Positions 23,432 to 31,788 of a stretch of DNA of 64,000 nucleotides are shown here, one piece after another. Origin of the DNA: CAVQCX01 sp963775335 (GTDB lineage Bacteria; Pseudomonadota; Gammaproteobacteria; Chromatiales; Chromatiaceae); NCBI GenBank assembly GCA_963775335.1, contig CAVZIJ010000002.1, forward strand, positions 558,001 to 622,000, read 5' to 3'. The translations under genes were made by a program, and so were the position numbers. The notes beneath the pieces were generated by a model. The model saw only the letters and a program-made list of their open reading frames with translations, searched no databases and was not told where the DNA came from. Each line of letters starts with the position of its first letter. Positions within the stretch are counted from its first letter, which is position 1.

Positions 23432-23680
23432 CTCCACCTCGTAATCAATCGATGGCACCGCGCGGTCATCGGGGAAGATCGCCACCTGCTGGGCCTCGCC
23501 CTCATCGTCGAAGATCTCGATGGCGCGCGTCCAGGCCGCTTTCTGGCTGTCGTTGATCTCACCGAGGTAGAGCACCTGGCGTTGCAACACCCGATCATCG
23601 CTGGTGCGCCGGCTCTCCACCACGCTCCAGTAGCGATGGAGCTTGCCGTCTTTCTTGCGGGTCTTGGCACGCAGGAACAT
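23432..23680 (-). pseudogene. Transposase N-terminal fragment (IS1634-like) ending in the tandem array
   Basis: MFLRAKTRKKDGKLHRYWSV, VESRRTSDDRVLQRQVLYLG and EINDSQKAAW match the start of IS4/IS1634-type transposases. After about 83 residues (IDYEVEE) the gene runs into the 14-bp repeats and the DDE catalytic domain is absent. The protein cannot transpose anything. The gap 23690-23825 after it holds no recognised gene. Confidence 0.7.
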
Positions 23681-23825
23681 GCCGCCATTGTGCGAGAAAG
23701 CCCTGCGGCGTCAACAACCTAGGTCGGCACTACAACCGGTTTTGGCCCGATTTGCGCCGCCCGGCCCCCAATATTCAACAGCTTACGCAGCCCCCGCCCC
23801 CGAAATTGGGCCAATTTGCGGTTGA

Positions 23826-24185
23826 CTTGCGGAAGTCGGGCTAGCGGAGCCGCGCCTCCCGTTCGATTTCCGGCTGACCTACTGGATCAGCAGCTATCGC
23901 TACCTTCTGGATCATCGAAACGGTGACTTCGAACTCTACTGCTTCGACGACTTGCTGGCTGACCCGGAAGCGCAGCTGCAAAGGTTTACATCGATTCTCG
24001 AGCTCGATTCCCCCTGCCTAGGTGGCCGAGGAGCGCTAACGCATCACCAAGCCGCGCCCTCATTCCGCAGATCCCGAGAACGTGAGCGGTTCGCTGGTGG
24101 ACCACGCCAGAGGCTTGTACGAGGAGCTGAGGGGCGGACAGCCGATTTCCAGGATTGCGACGCTGTCGAGTCGGGGCTGGCGATA
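23826..24185 (+). pseudogene. Sulfotransferase-like C-terminal remnant with a frameshift
   Basis: RLPFDFRLTYWISSYRYLLD and FELYCFDDLLADPEAQLQRF match the 3'-phosphate-binding C-terminal part of sulfotransferases (W-x-x-x-Y, Y/C-x-D-L-x-x-D-P). After ILELD the reading continues in another frame as ENVSGSLVDHARGLYEELRG, the usual end. The N-terminal P-loop part is missing. A sulfotransferase would fit the glycan-type genes that follow. Confidence 0.5.
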
Positions 24186-24322
24186 TTGGACGAGAGCCAT
24201 GGGCCGGTGAGACAATTTCGCGCACCGATCCGCTTTCGGGTAGCGGAGTGGTCGGACGCGGATGCGAAAGCGCGTCGGTTTTGCATCTGCGCAATCCATC
24301 GTACCGAGAGGCAAATTGCGAT

Positions 24323-25354
24323 ATGACCCAGGTGTTTTTCTCGACCGATACCGAGATCTGGTGCGACGGTTGGCAGAACATCGACCGGAAGTTTCCGGAG
24401 GCGTTCCGGCGTTACGTCTACGGCCCGACGCGCCGCGGCGATCGTGGTCTAGGCTTCATCCTGAAGGTTCTCAACGACCATGGTCTGCGCTCGACCTTCT
24501 TCGTCGAGCCCTTGTTTTCGTTGCGTTTCGGCCCGGATCCCCTGGCCGAGCTGGTGGGGTTGATCCACGGGGCGGGGCAGGACGTCCAACTCCACCTGCA
24601 TACCGAGTGGCTGGACGAGAGCCGCGCTGAGCCGCTGTTTCCGCACATTCGCGAAAAGCGTCAGCATTTGATGTATTTCAATCGCGAAGAGCAGACAGCC
24701 CTGATCGCGGAGGGAAAACGGCTGCTCGAAGCCGCGGGTGCGCCGATGCCGGTCGCCTTTCGTGCCGGCTCCTTCGCCATGAATCGCGATACCCTGCCCG
24801 CCCTCCACGCCAACGAAATCTACCTGGATTCGAGCTACGACCCGGGCGGGGCGCGGACCGCGGAACGGCAGATCGCGGATGAGCGCTGGCTGTTTCAGCC
24901 CTTTGAGCTCGACGGAGTCTACGAATATCCGTTGTCGGTGTACCAGGATCGGCCTGGCAATCATCGTCATGCGCAATTGGGTGCCTGCGCGGCGAGCGAG
25001 CTGATCGGCCTGCTCGACCACGCCGAGCGTACCGGCTGGGAATCGGTGGTGATTTTGTCGCACAGTTCCGAGCTTGTGGATTATCCCACCAAGACACAGG
25101 CGGATCCTACCGTCGAGCGGCGCTTCCTGCGCCTGTGCCGTTTCCTGGAGCGTGAGCACGCGCGCCTTCCCGCCACCGCGTTTGGCGATGTGAAGCTGCC
25201 GCCGAAGCTCGCGCCCCAGCCGCCGCTCTATCGCAGCCCATCTCTGCGTACCGGGTGGCGTTTCTTCGAACAGGCCATGCGCCGGGCGCGGTATCGCCTG
25301 CAATCACGAAATGCCGTCGGCTTGGATGCCGCGACCGGATCAACACCGACCTAG
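24323..25354 (+). CDS. Polysaccharide-deacetylase-like protein
   Basis: A 343-residue protein. FFSTDTEIWCDGW (D-T-E near the N-terminus), STFFVEPLFSLRFG, VQLHLHTEWLDES and PVAFRAGSFAMNRDTLPAL follow the order of NodB-type carbohydrate deacetylase motifs (T/D-x-D/E, H-x-x-H-T, R-x-G). ESVVILSHSSELVDY near 253 supplies a late histidine. The spacing differs from classical NodB, so the substrate is open. It starts the FkbH/acyl-carrier group and probably modifies a surface glycan. A weak ribosome site precedes the ATG at 24323. Confidence 0.7.
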   Translation: MTQVFFSTDTEIWCDGWQNIDRKFPEAFRRYVYGPTRRGDRGLGFILKVLNDHGLRSTFFVEPLFSLRFGPDPLAELVGLIHGAGQDVQLHLHTEWLDESRAEPLFPHIREKRQHLMYFNREEQTALIAEGKRLLEAAGAPMPVAFRAGSFAMNRDTLPALHANEIYLDSSYDPGGARTAERQIADERWLFQPFELDGVYEYPLSVYQDRPGNHRHAQLGACAASELIGLLDHAERTGWESVVILSHSSELVDYPTKTQADPTVERRFLRLCRFLEREHARLPATAFGDVKLPPKLAPQPPLYRSPSLRTGWRFFEQAMRRARYRLQSRNAVGLDAATGSTPT

Positions 25355-25431
25355 GGTGTGCGCCCGCGGCGCCCTCAGGGAAAACGTACTCTAGACCTCC
25401 GAACTCATTCACCAGCCAAGGCGAATGACCC

Positions 25432-27306
25432 GTGAAAGACCCTTTGGACCCTTTGCTGAATTCCCGTTCCCTGGCCGATTTGAGAGCGGCCTTGGCCCCG
25501 CATTCGGCGCCCTTGAGCCTGCCCCAGATACGCCGACTGCAGGCGCACGCGTCGAGTCTCGAAAGGCCGGATCGAGATGTGCGGCTGGGTATCGTGCACA
25601 CCTACACCAGCAGCCTCTTGGACCCCTGGCTGGAACTGGCCGCGGCCGTGCAGGGGGTGCGGATCGACACCTATCACGCGCCCTACGGTCTCGCGCTGCA
25701 AGAGGCGCAGCCTGACTCGGGACTGGTTCGCCACCGCCCTGACGTCACACTGTTGCTGCTGCAGCGCGAGGACCTTCACCCGGCGTTGATGGAGCCGCTG
25801 GTCGGCCGGGATCCGAAGACGCAAGAGGCGCTGCGCGGGCAAGTGGTGCAGCGCCTAGGCGGGATACTCTCGCAGTTTCGAGGTCAGCCCCTGGGCCGCA
25901 TCGTGGTGACGCTCCTCCCGAGTCTGCACGGCCCGGCCCTCGGACAGTACGACGCCCAATCGGAGCGCTCCGAGGCGGCTTGGTGGAGCCGCTTTAAGTC
26001 CGATCTCGGGGAGCTGTGCCGCACTGCGGTGGACGCCACTCTGTTTCTCGATCTCGACGAGATGCTTCTGGACCTGGGCAGAGGCGGGTTCTTCGACGCG
26101 CGTTTCTGGTATACGTCGCGTTATCCCTTCGCCCCCGCGGCGGCGCGAAGTTTGGCGCAGCGCGTGGTCGACATCGGCGTCAGCCTGAAGCTGCCCAAGG
26201 CCAAGGTGATCGTGCTGGACGCCGACAATACCCTGTGGGGCGGGGTAATCGGCGAGGACGGTTTCACCGGCATCGCCCTGGGCCCGGAGTATCCGGGCAA
26301 CCTCTATGTCGCGTTTCAGCGCCGCCTGCTGGACTACCAACAGCGCGGATTCATCCTCGCCCTGTGCAGCAAGAACAACCCGGACGATCTGCAGCAGGTG
26401 CTCGACGAGCATCCCCACCAGCTGATCAAGGACGAGCACCTGGCGGCGCGCCGGGTGAACTGGGTCGCCAAGCCGGACAACCTGAAGGCCCTCGCCGAGG
26501 AACTAAACTTGGGGTTGGATTCGTTCATATTCGTCGACGACAGCGACCACGAGTGTGCCGTTGTCCGCTACCAGCTGCCGCAGGTCGAGGTGGTGCAGAC
26601 GCCGCGCAAGCCGTTGCTGGTTCCCGGTTGCCTGGAGCAGGTCGCGCGCCTGCAGGTGCTGTCGGTCACCGACGAAGATCGCAGCAAGACGCAGCTTTAC
26701 GCCCAAGAGCGCAGCCGCGGCGAGCTACGAGAATCGCTGCATGCGGACGGCGGCAGCGTCACCGACTATCTGCGGTCGCTCAGTATGCGCATGCAGGTGG
26801 GAATCGACGACGCGAGTCAGTTGCAGCGCCTCGCCCAGCTCACCCAGAAGACCAACCAGTTCAACCTCACGACCCGGCGCTACGATGAGCGCGAGATCCG
26901 CGAATTTCTCGATGCGAGAGACTGCCTGGTGGCGCACTTCTCGCTCGCCGACACCTTCGGCGACAGCGGGGTGGTGGGCCTTGCCGTGTGGCGCCTGCCC
27001 GAGCCGGACCAAGCGCAGTTGGACACCTTTCTCATGTCCTGTCGGGTGATCGGACGCGAGGCCGAGTCGGCGTTCCTGCACGCCCTGCTGCGGGTGTTGT
27101 CGCAACGCGGTGTGCACCACGTGGTAGCCGACTACCTGCCCACTCCGAAGAATGCGCTGGTCAAGGATTTTCTTCCACAGCAGGGCTTTGTGATCGGTGA
27201 GGACGGCCGCTACCGGCGTGATTTGCAGGCGGCTCCGGCCGAGCCTGCCGACGCCTTCCCCGTAGCCGTGACCCTGAATTCGGGAACCATGGACAATACC
27301 GGGTAA
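25432..27306 (+). CDS. FkbH-like HAD-superfamily protein
   Basis: A 624-residue protein with a GTG start. An N-terminal SGNH-like domain (about 50-240) is followed by the HAD-IIIC core, KVIVLDADNTLWGGVIGEDG (nucleophile region, about 262-281), ALCSKNNPDDLQQVL and SFIFVDDSDHECAVVR. A C-terminal GNAT-like domain (FNLTTRRYDEREI, DTFGDSGVVGLAVW, CRVIGREAESAFL) completes the usual FkbH architecture. FkbH proteins load a glyceryl group from 1,3-bisphosphoglycerate onto an acyl carrier protein. A carrier gene follows 45 bases downstream, supporting that role. It ends GTMDNTG. Confidence 0.85.
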   Translation: MKDPLDPLLNSRSLADLRAALAPHSAPLSLPQIRRLQAHASSLERPDRDVRLGIVHTYTSSLLDPWLELAAAVQGVRIDTYHAPYGLALQEAQPDSGLVRHRPDVTLLLLQREDLHPALMEPLVGRDPKTQEALRGQVVQRLGGILSQFRGQPLGRIVVTLLPSLHGPALGQYDAQSERSEAAWWSRFKSDLGELCRTAVDATLFLDLDEMLLDLGRGGFFDARFWYTSRYPFAPAAARSLAQRVVDIGVSLKLPKAKVIVLDADNTLWGGVIGEDGFTGIALGPEYPGNLYVAFQRRLLDYQQRGFILALCSKNNPDDLQQVLDEHPHQLIKDEHLAARRVNWVAKPDNLKALAEELNLGLDSFIFVDDSDHECAVVRYQLPQVEVVQTPRKPLLVPGCLEQVARLQVLSVTDEDRSKTQLYAQERSRGELRESLHADGGSVTDYLRSLSMRMQVGIDDASQLQRLAQLTQKTNQFNLTTRRYDEREIREFLDARDCLVAHFSLADTFGDSGVVGLAVWRLPEPDQAQLDTFLMSCRVIGREAESAFLHALLRVLSQRGVHHVVADYLPTPKNALVKDFLPQQGFVIGEDGRYRRDLQAAPAEPADAFPVAVTLNSGTMDNTG

Positions 27307-27351
27307 GTTCTCTAGTCTTTAGCGTCTTCCGAGCCAGAGGACCAGCAGATC

Positions 27352-27592
27352 ATGACCCTGTTCGAGCAGCTGCGTTCCGCCATTGCCGCTACCCTCGGGA
27401 TTCCGGAGGACAGCCTGACGCCCGAATCTGCGGCCAAGGATATCGCCGCCTGGGACTCGCTGGGCCAGGTCAACCTGATGATGACCCTGGAGCACACGTT
27501 CGACGTGATGCTGGACGTTCGAAGATTTTCAGCGCCTGGTCTCGGTGCCGGCGATTCTCGAGTACCTGCACGAGCAGGGCGTGGAAGGCTAG
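27352..27592 (+). pseudogene. Acyl carrier protein with a one-base frameshift
   Basis: MTLFEQLRSAIAATLGIPED then AAWDSLGQVNLMMTLEHTFD carries the phosphopantetheine serine in D-S-L. After VMLDV the frame breaks: the correct end, EDFQRLVSVPAILEYLHEQG then VEG and stop, is one frame over, so one extra base lies near 27517-27520 (CGTTCGAAG). With the correction it is an 80-residue carrier of normal length. It is either a recent mutation or a sequencing error. It is the expected partner of FkbH. Confidence 0.8.
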
Positions 27593-27607
27593 AGTCGTTC
27601 CCTCTTC

Positions 27608-28519
27608 ATGAGCCTCCTGCAGACGGTCTCCGGGCTGGTCGTTCGCTATCTGCCGAGGTCGCAGGTGCTTCGTCTTCGCGGCGCCTATCTGGACTCGAAA
27701 CGGCGGCTTCGCCCCCTGCTTCGCACGGTCTACGGGAGCTTTACGACCGACGAGCTGCGTGCCCATCTCGAACAGCGTCTGGACCAGGATTTCGAGGTCC
27801 TCATGGTGCACAGCTCGGTCAACGGCATGCAGCCCATGTATGACGGCAATCCGCTGGAGCTGGTTAGGATGCTGATGGACTTCTGCGGCCCGCAGCGCAC
27901 CCTGGCAATGCCCGCGTTCTATTTCGGCGACCCGAAGATCGGCGGGCCGGTGGCCACCTTCCAGCAGAAGCCGCGCTTCGACCTGAGGCGGACCCCGTCG
28001 CAGATGGGGCTGGCCACGGAGATGTTCCGGCGCAGCAAGGACGTGATCTGCAGTCGCCACCCGGTGTACCGGATCAGCGCCCTGGGACCTCTGGCGCAGA
28101 CCCTCACGCAAGGCCACGAGCATGCGGCCACCCCCACGGGGCCGGGCACCCCGTTCGATTCCATGGCCCGGCGCGATACCCTCATCCTCGGCATCGGCAA
28201 GCCGTTCGAGGTGCTGACCCAGGTCCACCATCCCGAGAATGTGATGGGTGACGATTTTCCGGTACCGCGCGATCCTGGTGCCGAGTCCTTGCCCATGACG
28301 CTGGTGGATGGTCCCGAGGAGATCCGCTTCGAGCTGACGCGCGGCGCCGGTTTCCAGTGGCGGCGCAACATGTGGAAACTGCGCAAGATCATGGATCGCG
28401 AGAGCCTGCGAGAGTGGACCTTCCACCATGTGCCGATGTTCGCGACCCGCGCCGGTGCGGTCTCCGAATCGATCACCCGCGCCGCGGCTCAAGGGCTGAC
28501 CATCTACGAGCGTCGCTGA
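27608..28519 (+). CDS. AAC(3)-family acyltransferase
   Basis: A 303-residue member of the aminoglycoside N3-acetyltransferase fold: VLMVHSSVNGMQPMYDGNPL, RTLAMPAFYFGDP, TPSQMGLATEMFRRSKDVIC, SRHPVYRISALG (S-x-H-P) and LILGIGKPFEVLTQVHHPEN follow the family. In this setting (FkbH, acyl carrier, deacetylase) the substrate is more likely a sugar or amine in glycan assembly than an antibiotic. It lies 15 bases after the carrier gene. The start ATG is preceded only by a weak ribosome site, consistent with coupled translation. Confidence 0.8.
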   Translation: MSLLQTVSGLVVRYLPRSQVLRLRGAYLDSKRRLRPLLRTVYGSFTTDELRAHLEQRLDQDFEVLMVHSSVNGMQPMYDGNPLELVRMLMDFCGPQRTLAMPAFYFGDPKIGGPVATFQQKPRFDLRRTPSQMGLATEMFRRSKDVICSRHPVYRISALGPLAQTLTQGHEHAATPTGPGTPFDSMARRDTLILGIGKPFEVLTQVHHPENVMGDDFPVPRDPGAESLPMTLVDGPEEIRFELTRGAGFQWRRNMWKLRKIMDRESLREWTFHHVPMFATRAGAVSESITRAAAQGLTIYERR

Positions 28520-28550
28520 GCCTCATCTTGCCACACCCGGGGTAACCGCC

Positions 28551-28958
28551 GTGCGCTTTCACCATATCGGCTATGCCGTCAGCAGCATCAAGGACTATCT
28601 GGACGATTTTTTCGTGCCCATATTCAAGCCCGAGTCGGTGACCGAGCCTGTCGCCGACCCCGTGCAGCAGGTGCGGGTCTGCTTTGCCGCCATGCCGGGG
28701 GGTACCACCATTGAGCTGGTGGAGCCGCTTGGGGAGCACAGCCCGGTTTACGAGATCATCGGCAGCCAGCGCGGCGGCCTTTATCATCTGTGCTACGAGG
28801 TGGGCGATCTGGATGGGGAACTGCTGCGGTTTCGCCGCCGGCGATGTCTTCCGCTCGGCAAGCCGGTCGAGGCCGCGGCCTTCGGCGGAAGGCGTATCGT
28901 GTTCCTGCTTACCCCCCAACGCGACCTGATCGAGCTGCTGGAGGCCGGGGGGAGCTAA
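28551..28958 (+). CDS. VOC (glyoxalase/methylmalonyl-CoA epimerase-like) protein
   Basis: A 135-residue metalloenzyme fold with a GTG start: MRFHHIGYAVSSIKDYLDDF has the first metal histidine (H5), VRVCFAAMPGGTTIELVEPL the glutamate and GLYHLCYEVGDLDGELLRF the second histidine, with DLIELLEA near the end. The order fits methylmalonyl-CoA epimerase-like enzymes acting on acyl thioesters, suited to an acyl-carrier pathway. It is the last gene of the cluster; a dead transposon follows. Confidence 0.8.
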   Translation: MRFHHIGYAVSSIKDYLDDFFVPIFKPESVTEPVADPVQQVRVCFAAMPGGTTIELVEPLGEHSPVYEIIGSQRGGLYHLCYEVGDLDGELLRFRRRRCLPLGKPVEAAAFGGRRIVFLLTPQRDLIELLEAGGS

Positions 28959-29031
28959 GCGCTTCACGTTCAGACCCTACATTTCGCGCCCATGTAACGA
29001 TGGATTCTGAATGAGTCACGGCAATTCCGTT

Positions 29032-29950
29032 CTAGCCCGCCTGCGCTTGGAGGGACCGGGGGCGCAAGCGGGAGTTGTCGGTCATGCGTAGGTAGTCGAA
29101 GACGAGGCGGACGTTGCGCGCCAGGCGCTGGATCGTTGCGGCGACGGTATCGCGGGACTTGGACTTGATGGCGCCGATGGCGAAACGGCGCAGCGCGGTG
29201 ATGTTCTCGGGGCCGTGGCCGGTGCGGATGGTGCAACGATCTTCGTCCCAGTTCCAGTCGAGGATGTAGTGGCAGCCGTTCTCGACGGTCCAATGGGCGC
29301 GGTTGAAGGCCAGCACGGCAGCAGGGCTGGCGCTGCCCAGGGGTATGGCTGGTGAAGCCGTAGACGGTTTCGGTGGTGAACTTGCCGCTGGTCTTCTCGA
29401 TGGTCGGGCGCTCGATGACGAAGACCTGGCCGACGCCGGGGAAGTCGAGGTAGTCCTTGACTTGAGGCGGGTGGTGGTCCAGATCGAGCGCTGTTCGATG
29501 CGCCCATGGGCCAGGGTGAGCGGCTCGCTGAAATCGGGTCGGCCGCGGCCCTCGAAGATCAGGCGGATATTCTCGCGCAGGGTCGGCTGGTTGTCTTTGA
29601 CGGTGAAGACGTAGTGGGCGTTGTGCTCGATCAGGTAGGTGGCGAGCTTGCGCTGGGTCAGCAGGGCGTCGGCGGTGAGGGTCTGGCCGGCGATGTCGAG
29701 GGGTTCCAACAGTGGGATGACCATCTCGATCTCGTTGGTTTGATTGACCTCCTCGCCACTGCCTACGGGCAGGGCGCCGACTTTTTTTGGGTGTGGCAGG
29801 TCTGGCTCTGGTGGCCGACGACGCCGAGGATGTGGGTCTGGCGGCCTTCGGCGTCTATGGCATTGCACATCGTCTTGCCGTCGATGGCCAGCCCCGCGTC
29901 GGCCGCATGGATGCGGCTCGCTACGGAATTCGACTCCAGCTTCTCCGCCT
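29032..29950 (-). mobile_element. Decayed ISAs1-like transposase gene
   Basis: Pieces of one transposase lie in different frames: LAIDGKTMCNAIDAEGRQTH and ILGVVGHQSQTC; LTADALLTQRKLATYLIEH plus AHYVFTVKDNQPTLRENI; VKDYLDFPGVGQVFVIERPT; and FNRAHWTVENGCHYILDWNW to the end. These are the DDE-type ISAs1/H-repeat motifs. At least three frameshifts (one at an A-run near 29787) and loss of about 110 N-terminal residues make it non-functional. I could not define inverted ends. Confidence 0.75.
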
Positions 29951-30419
29951 GGGTAGGTGAACCTCAGGGGGTCCACCAGACCTGCCACCGGCTGGGCTAT
30001 CAGCGAGCCTGCGGAATCGGTGCCTGCCGCGAGCTTTTCCCGCCAAGCTAGGCCACCCCCCCCAAGCACCCCCCGTTCGCTCGGGAAGCACTGGTTCCGC
30101 GGACCCTCCCTGGCCGGATCTTGACCAGGTCGGCGGTTCTTGGCGGATTGCTGCCTTCCGAAGCCGACCTTCCAGTCATTGAGGCTGCCACCGGGCCGAC
30201 AGAGGTGTCGCTGGCGGGCTCGGCCACGCTGACGTCTATGACAATGGGCGTTTACACAATGGGGGTCCCCGCATTTCCGATGCGTGTCCCGGCATTTCCC
30301 GTATTTGCCGATGCTCGGCTCCCGGTGCGGACCCTCTGGCGTCTCCGCGCGTGCGCTTTGGCCTACAATTTAATCTGCATCCGCCGTCCGGGGGGATGGG
30401 CCAGCCGGTCTCCTGCCCA
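29951..30419. other. Gap between dead transposon and YeeE/YedE gene
   Basis: There is no supported gene. CCCGCATTTCCGATGCGTGTC and CCCGGCATTTCCCGTATTTGCC are short imperfect repeats near 30268-30308. TACAAT at 30363-30368 is a fair -10 element for the transporter, without a clear -35. Confidence 0.35.
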
Positions 30420-31535
30420 ATGAACGATCCTTACTCGTCGATCATCCTTGCGTCCCTGGGGCTCGGGCTGGCCGCCGGGGTCGTGATGCACCGGTCGGAT
30501 TTCTGCGTGACCGCCATGTTTCGGGATTTCTTCCTGTTCCGCGACGCCTACATGCTGCGGATGCTGGTGCTGCTGGTGGTGGGCTCCATGGCGTTGTTCG
30601 AGGTGTTGCGCTGGACCGGGCTGGTCGCGACTTACCCGTTTCCCCTGCTCGGGTCCGCCTCACTGACCAACATCCTGGGCGGCATGTTGTTCGGTGTGGG
30701 CATGGTGCTGGCCGGCGGCTGTGTGGTCGGCACCCTGTACAAGATGGGCTCCGGCAGCCTGCTCTCGGCCCTGGCCTTCGTAGGGCTGCTCACAGGTGCT
30801 ACGCTCTACGGCGAGATCCACCCGTGGTGGAGCACGCTGGCTCGGGCCACGGCGATCTTTCCGGGGCGGATCACGCTGCCGCAGCTCCTGGGCGTCGACC
30901 CCCTGGTGGTGATCGGCCCCGCCGTGGTGGCCGGCGCCGCGCTGTTGCTGGGCTGGCGCCGCCGGGGGCTGCTGGCGCGGCCCGCCTTCGCAGAGGGCTA
31001 TCTTCCGCCCTGGCGGGCGGCCCTGATCCTGGCCGTCGTCGGCGCGCTGTCCTACGTAATCATCGGCATGCCGATCGGCATCACCACGGCCTACTCCAAG
31101 ATGGGCGCCTGGGTCGAATCCCTGTTCGCCGGGCAGCACCTGGCGCAGCTCGCGTATTTTCGGGCCGTGCCGCTGGACTACACGCCGCCTTTTTCCCACA
31201 CCGCCGTTCAGGGCGGGCCGGGGCCCGGGCTCGACGCCGTCGCCGCCATCCAGTACCCCTTGATCCTCGGCATCGTGGCGGGTGCCGCGGCCTCGGCCCT
31301 GTCGCTCGGAGAGCTGCGGCTATACTGGCGCGTGCCGCTGCGTCAGTATGTCTCGGTATTCTTCGGGGGCCTGATCCTGGGGCTGGCGGCGCGGATGGTG
31401 CCGTCCTGCAACATCTGGCATCTGTGGGGCGGTCTGCCTATCCTGGCGCTCCAGAGCCTGCTGTTTCTGACGGGGCTGCTGCCCGGCACATGGCTCGGCA
31501 GCCGCCTGCTGGTGCGGTTCGTCACCAGAGCATAA
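30420..31535 (+). CDS. YeeE/YedE-family sulfur-compound transporter
   Basis: A 371-residue inner-membrane protein with about nine to ten hydrophobic segments. GVVMHRSDFCVTAMFRDFFL, VGMVLAGGCVVGTLYKMGSGS (about 97-117) and RMVPSCNIWHLWGGLPIL (about 335) hold the conserved cysteines that in TsuA (YeeE) relay thiosulfate. A tusA-like gene follows 10 bases downstream, as YeeE-YeeD pairs do. Thiosulfate or another sulfane compound is the likely substrate. An alternative upstream ATG (30396) has a G-rich site before it. Confidence 0.85.
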   Translation: MNDPYSSIILASLGLGLAAGVVMHRSDFCVTAMFRDFFLFRDAYMLRMLVLLVVGSMALFEVLRWTGLVATYPFPLLGSASLTNILGGMLFGVGMVLAGGCVVGTLYKMGSGSLLSALAFVGLLTGATLYGEIHPWWSTLARATAIFPGRITLPQLLGVDPLVVIGPAVVAGAALLLGWRRRGLLARPAFAEGYLPPWRAALILAVVGALSYVIIGMPIGITTAYSKMGAWVESLFAGQHLAQLAYFRAVPLDYTPPFSHTAVQGGPGPGLDAVAAIQYPLILGIVAGAAASALSLGELRLYWRVPLRQYVSVFFGGLILGLAARMVPSCNIWHLWGGLPILALQSLLFLTGLLPGTWLGSRLLVRFVTRA

Positions 31536-31545
31536 AGGAGCCCCG

Positions 31546-31788
31546 ATGGCGGAGGTGATCGAGATCGACATGCGCGGACGGATCTGCCCTTCGTGCCTCC
31601 TCATGACCCTCAAGGAGGTCAACGAAAAGGCCACGGAGCTTCGCGCCGGCGCGATCAAGCTGCGCGTGCTGGCAAGCGATCGCCAGGCCACCGCGACCAT
31701 TCCCGAAGCGGTGTCCAATATGGGCTACGGCGTCGAGGTGAAGAAGCGGCAGGGGCATTACGAGGTGATCATCAGTGAGCCAGGCTGA
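31546..31788 (+). CDS. TusA/YeeD-like protein with CPSC motif
   Basis: An 80-residue TusA-fold protein: IEIDMRGRICPSCLLMTLKE, then a charged helix and YGVEVKKRQGHYEVII. The usual CPxP is CPSC here: Cys14 is kept, the second proline is Cys17. That gives a CxxC-like pair that might form a disulfide or bind metal. The YeeE/YedE transporter upstream suggests it receives sulfur from imported thiosulfate. AGGAG precedes the ATG. The next gene overlaps its last 14 bases. Confidence 0.85.
   Translation: MAEVIEIDMRGRICPSCLLMTLKEVNEKATELRAGAIKLRVLASDRQATATIPEAVSNMGYGVEVKKRQGHYEVIISEPG

Noticed and set aside
27608..28519. Aminoglycoside resistance gene
   Set aside because: The fold is AAC(3)-like, but the neighbours (FkbH, acyl carrier, deacetylase-like) indicate a biosynthetic acyltransferase.
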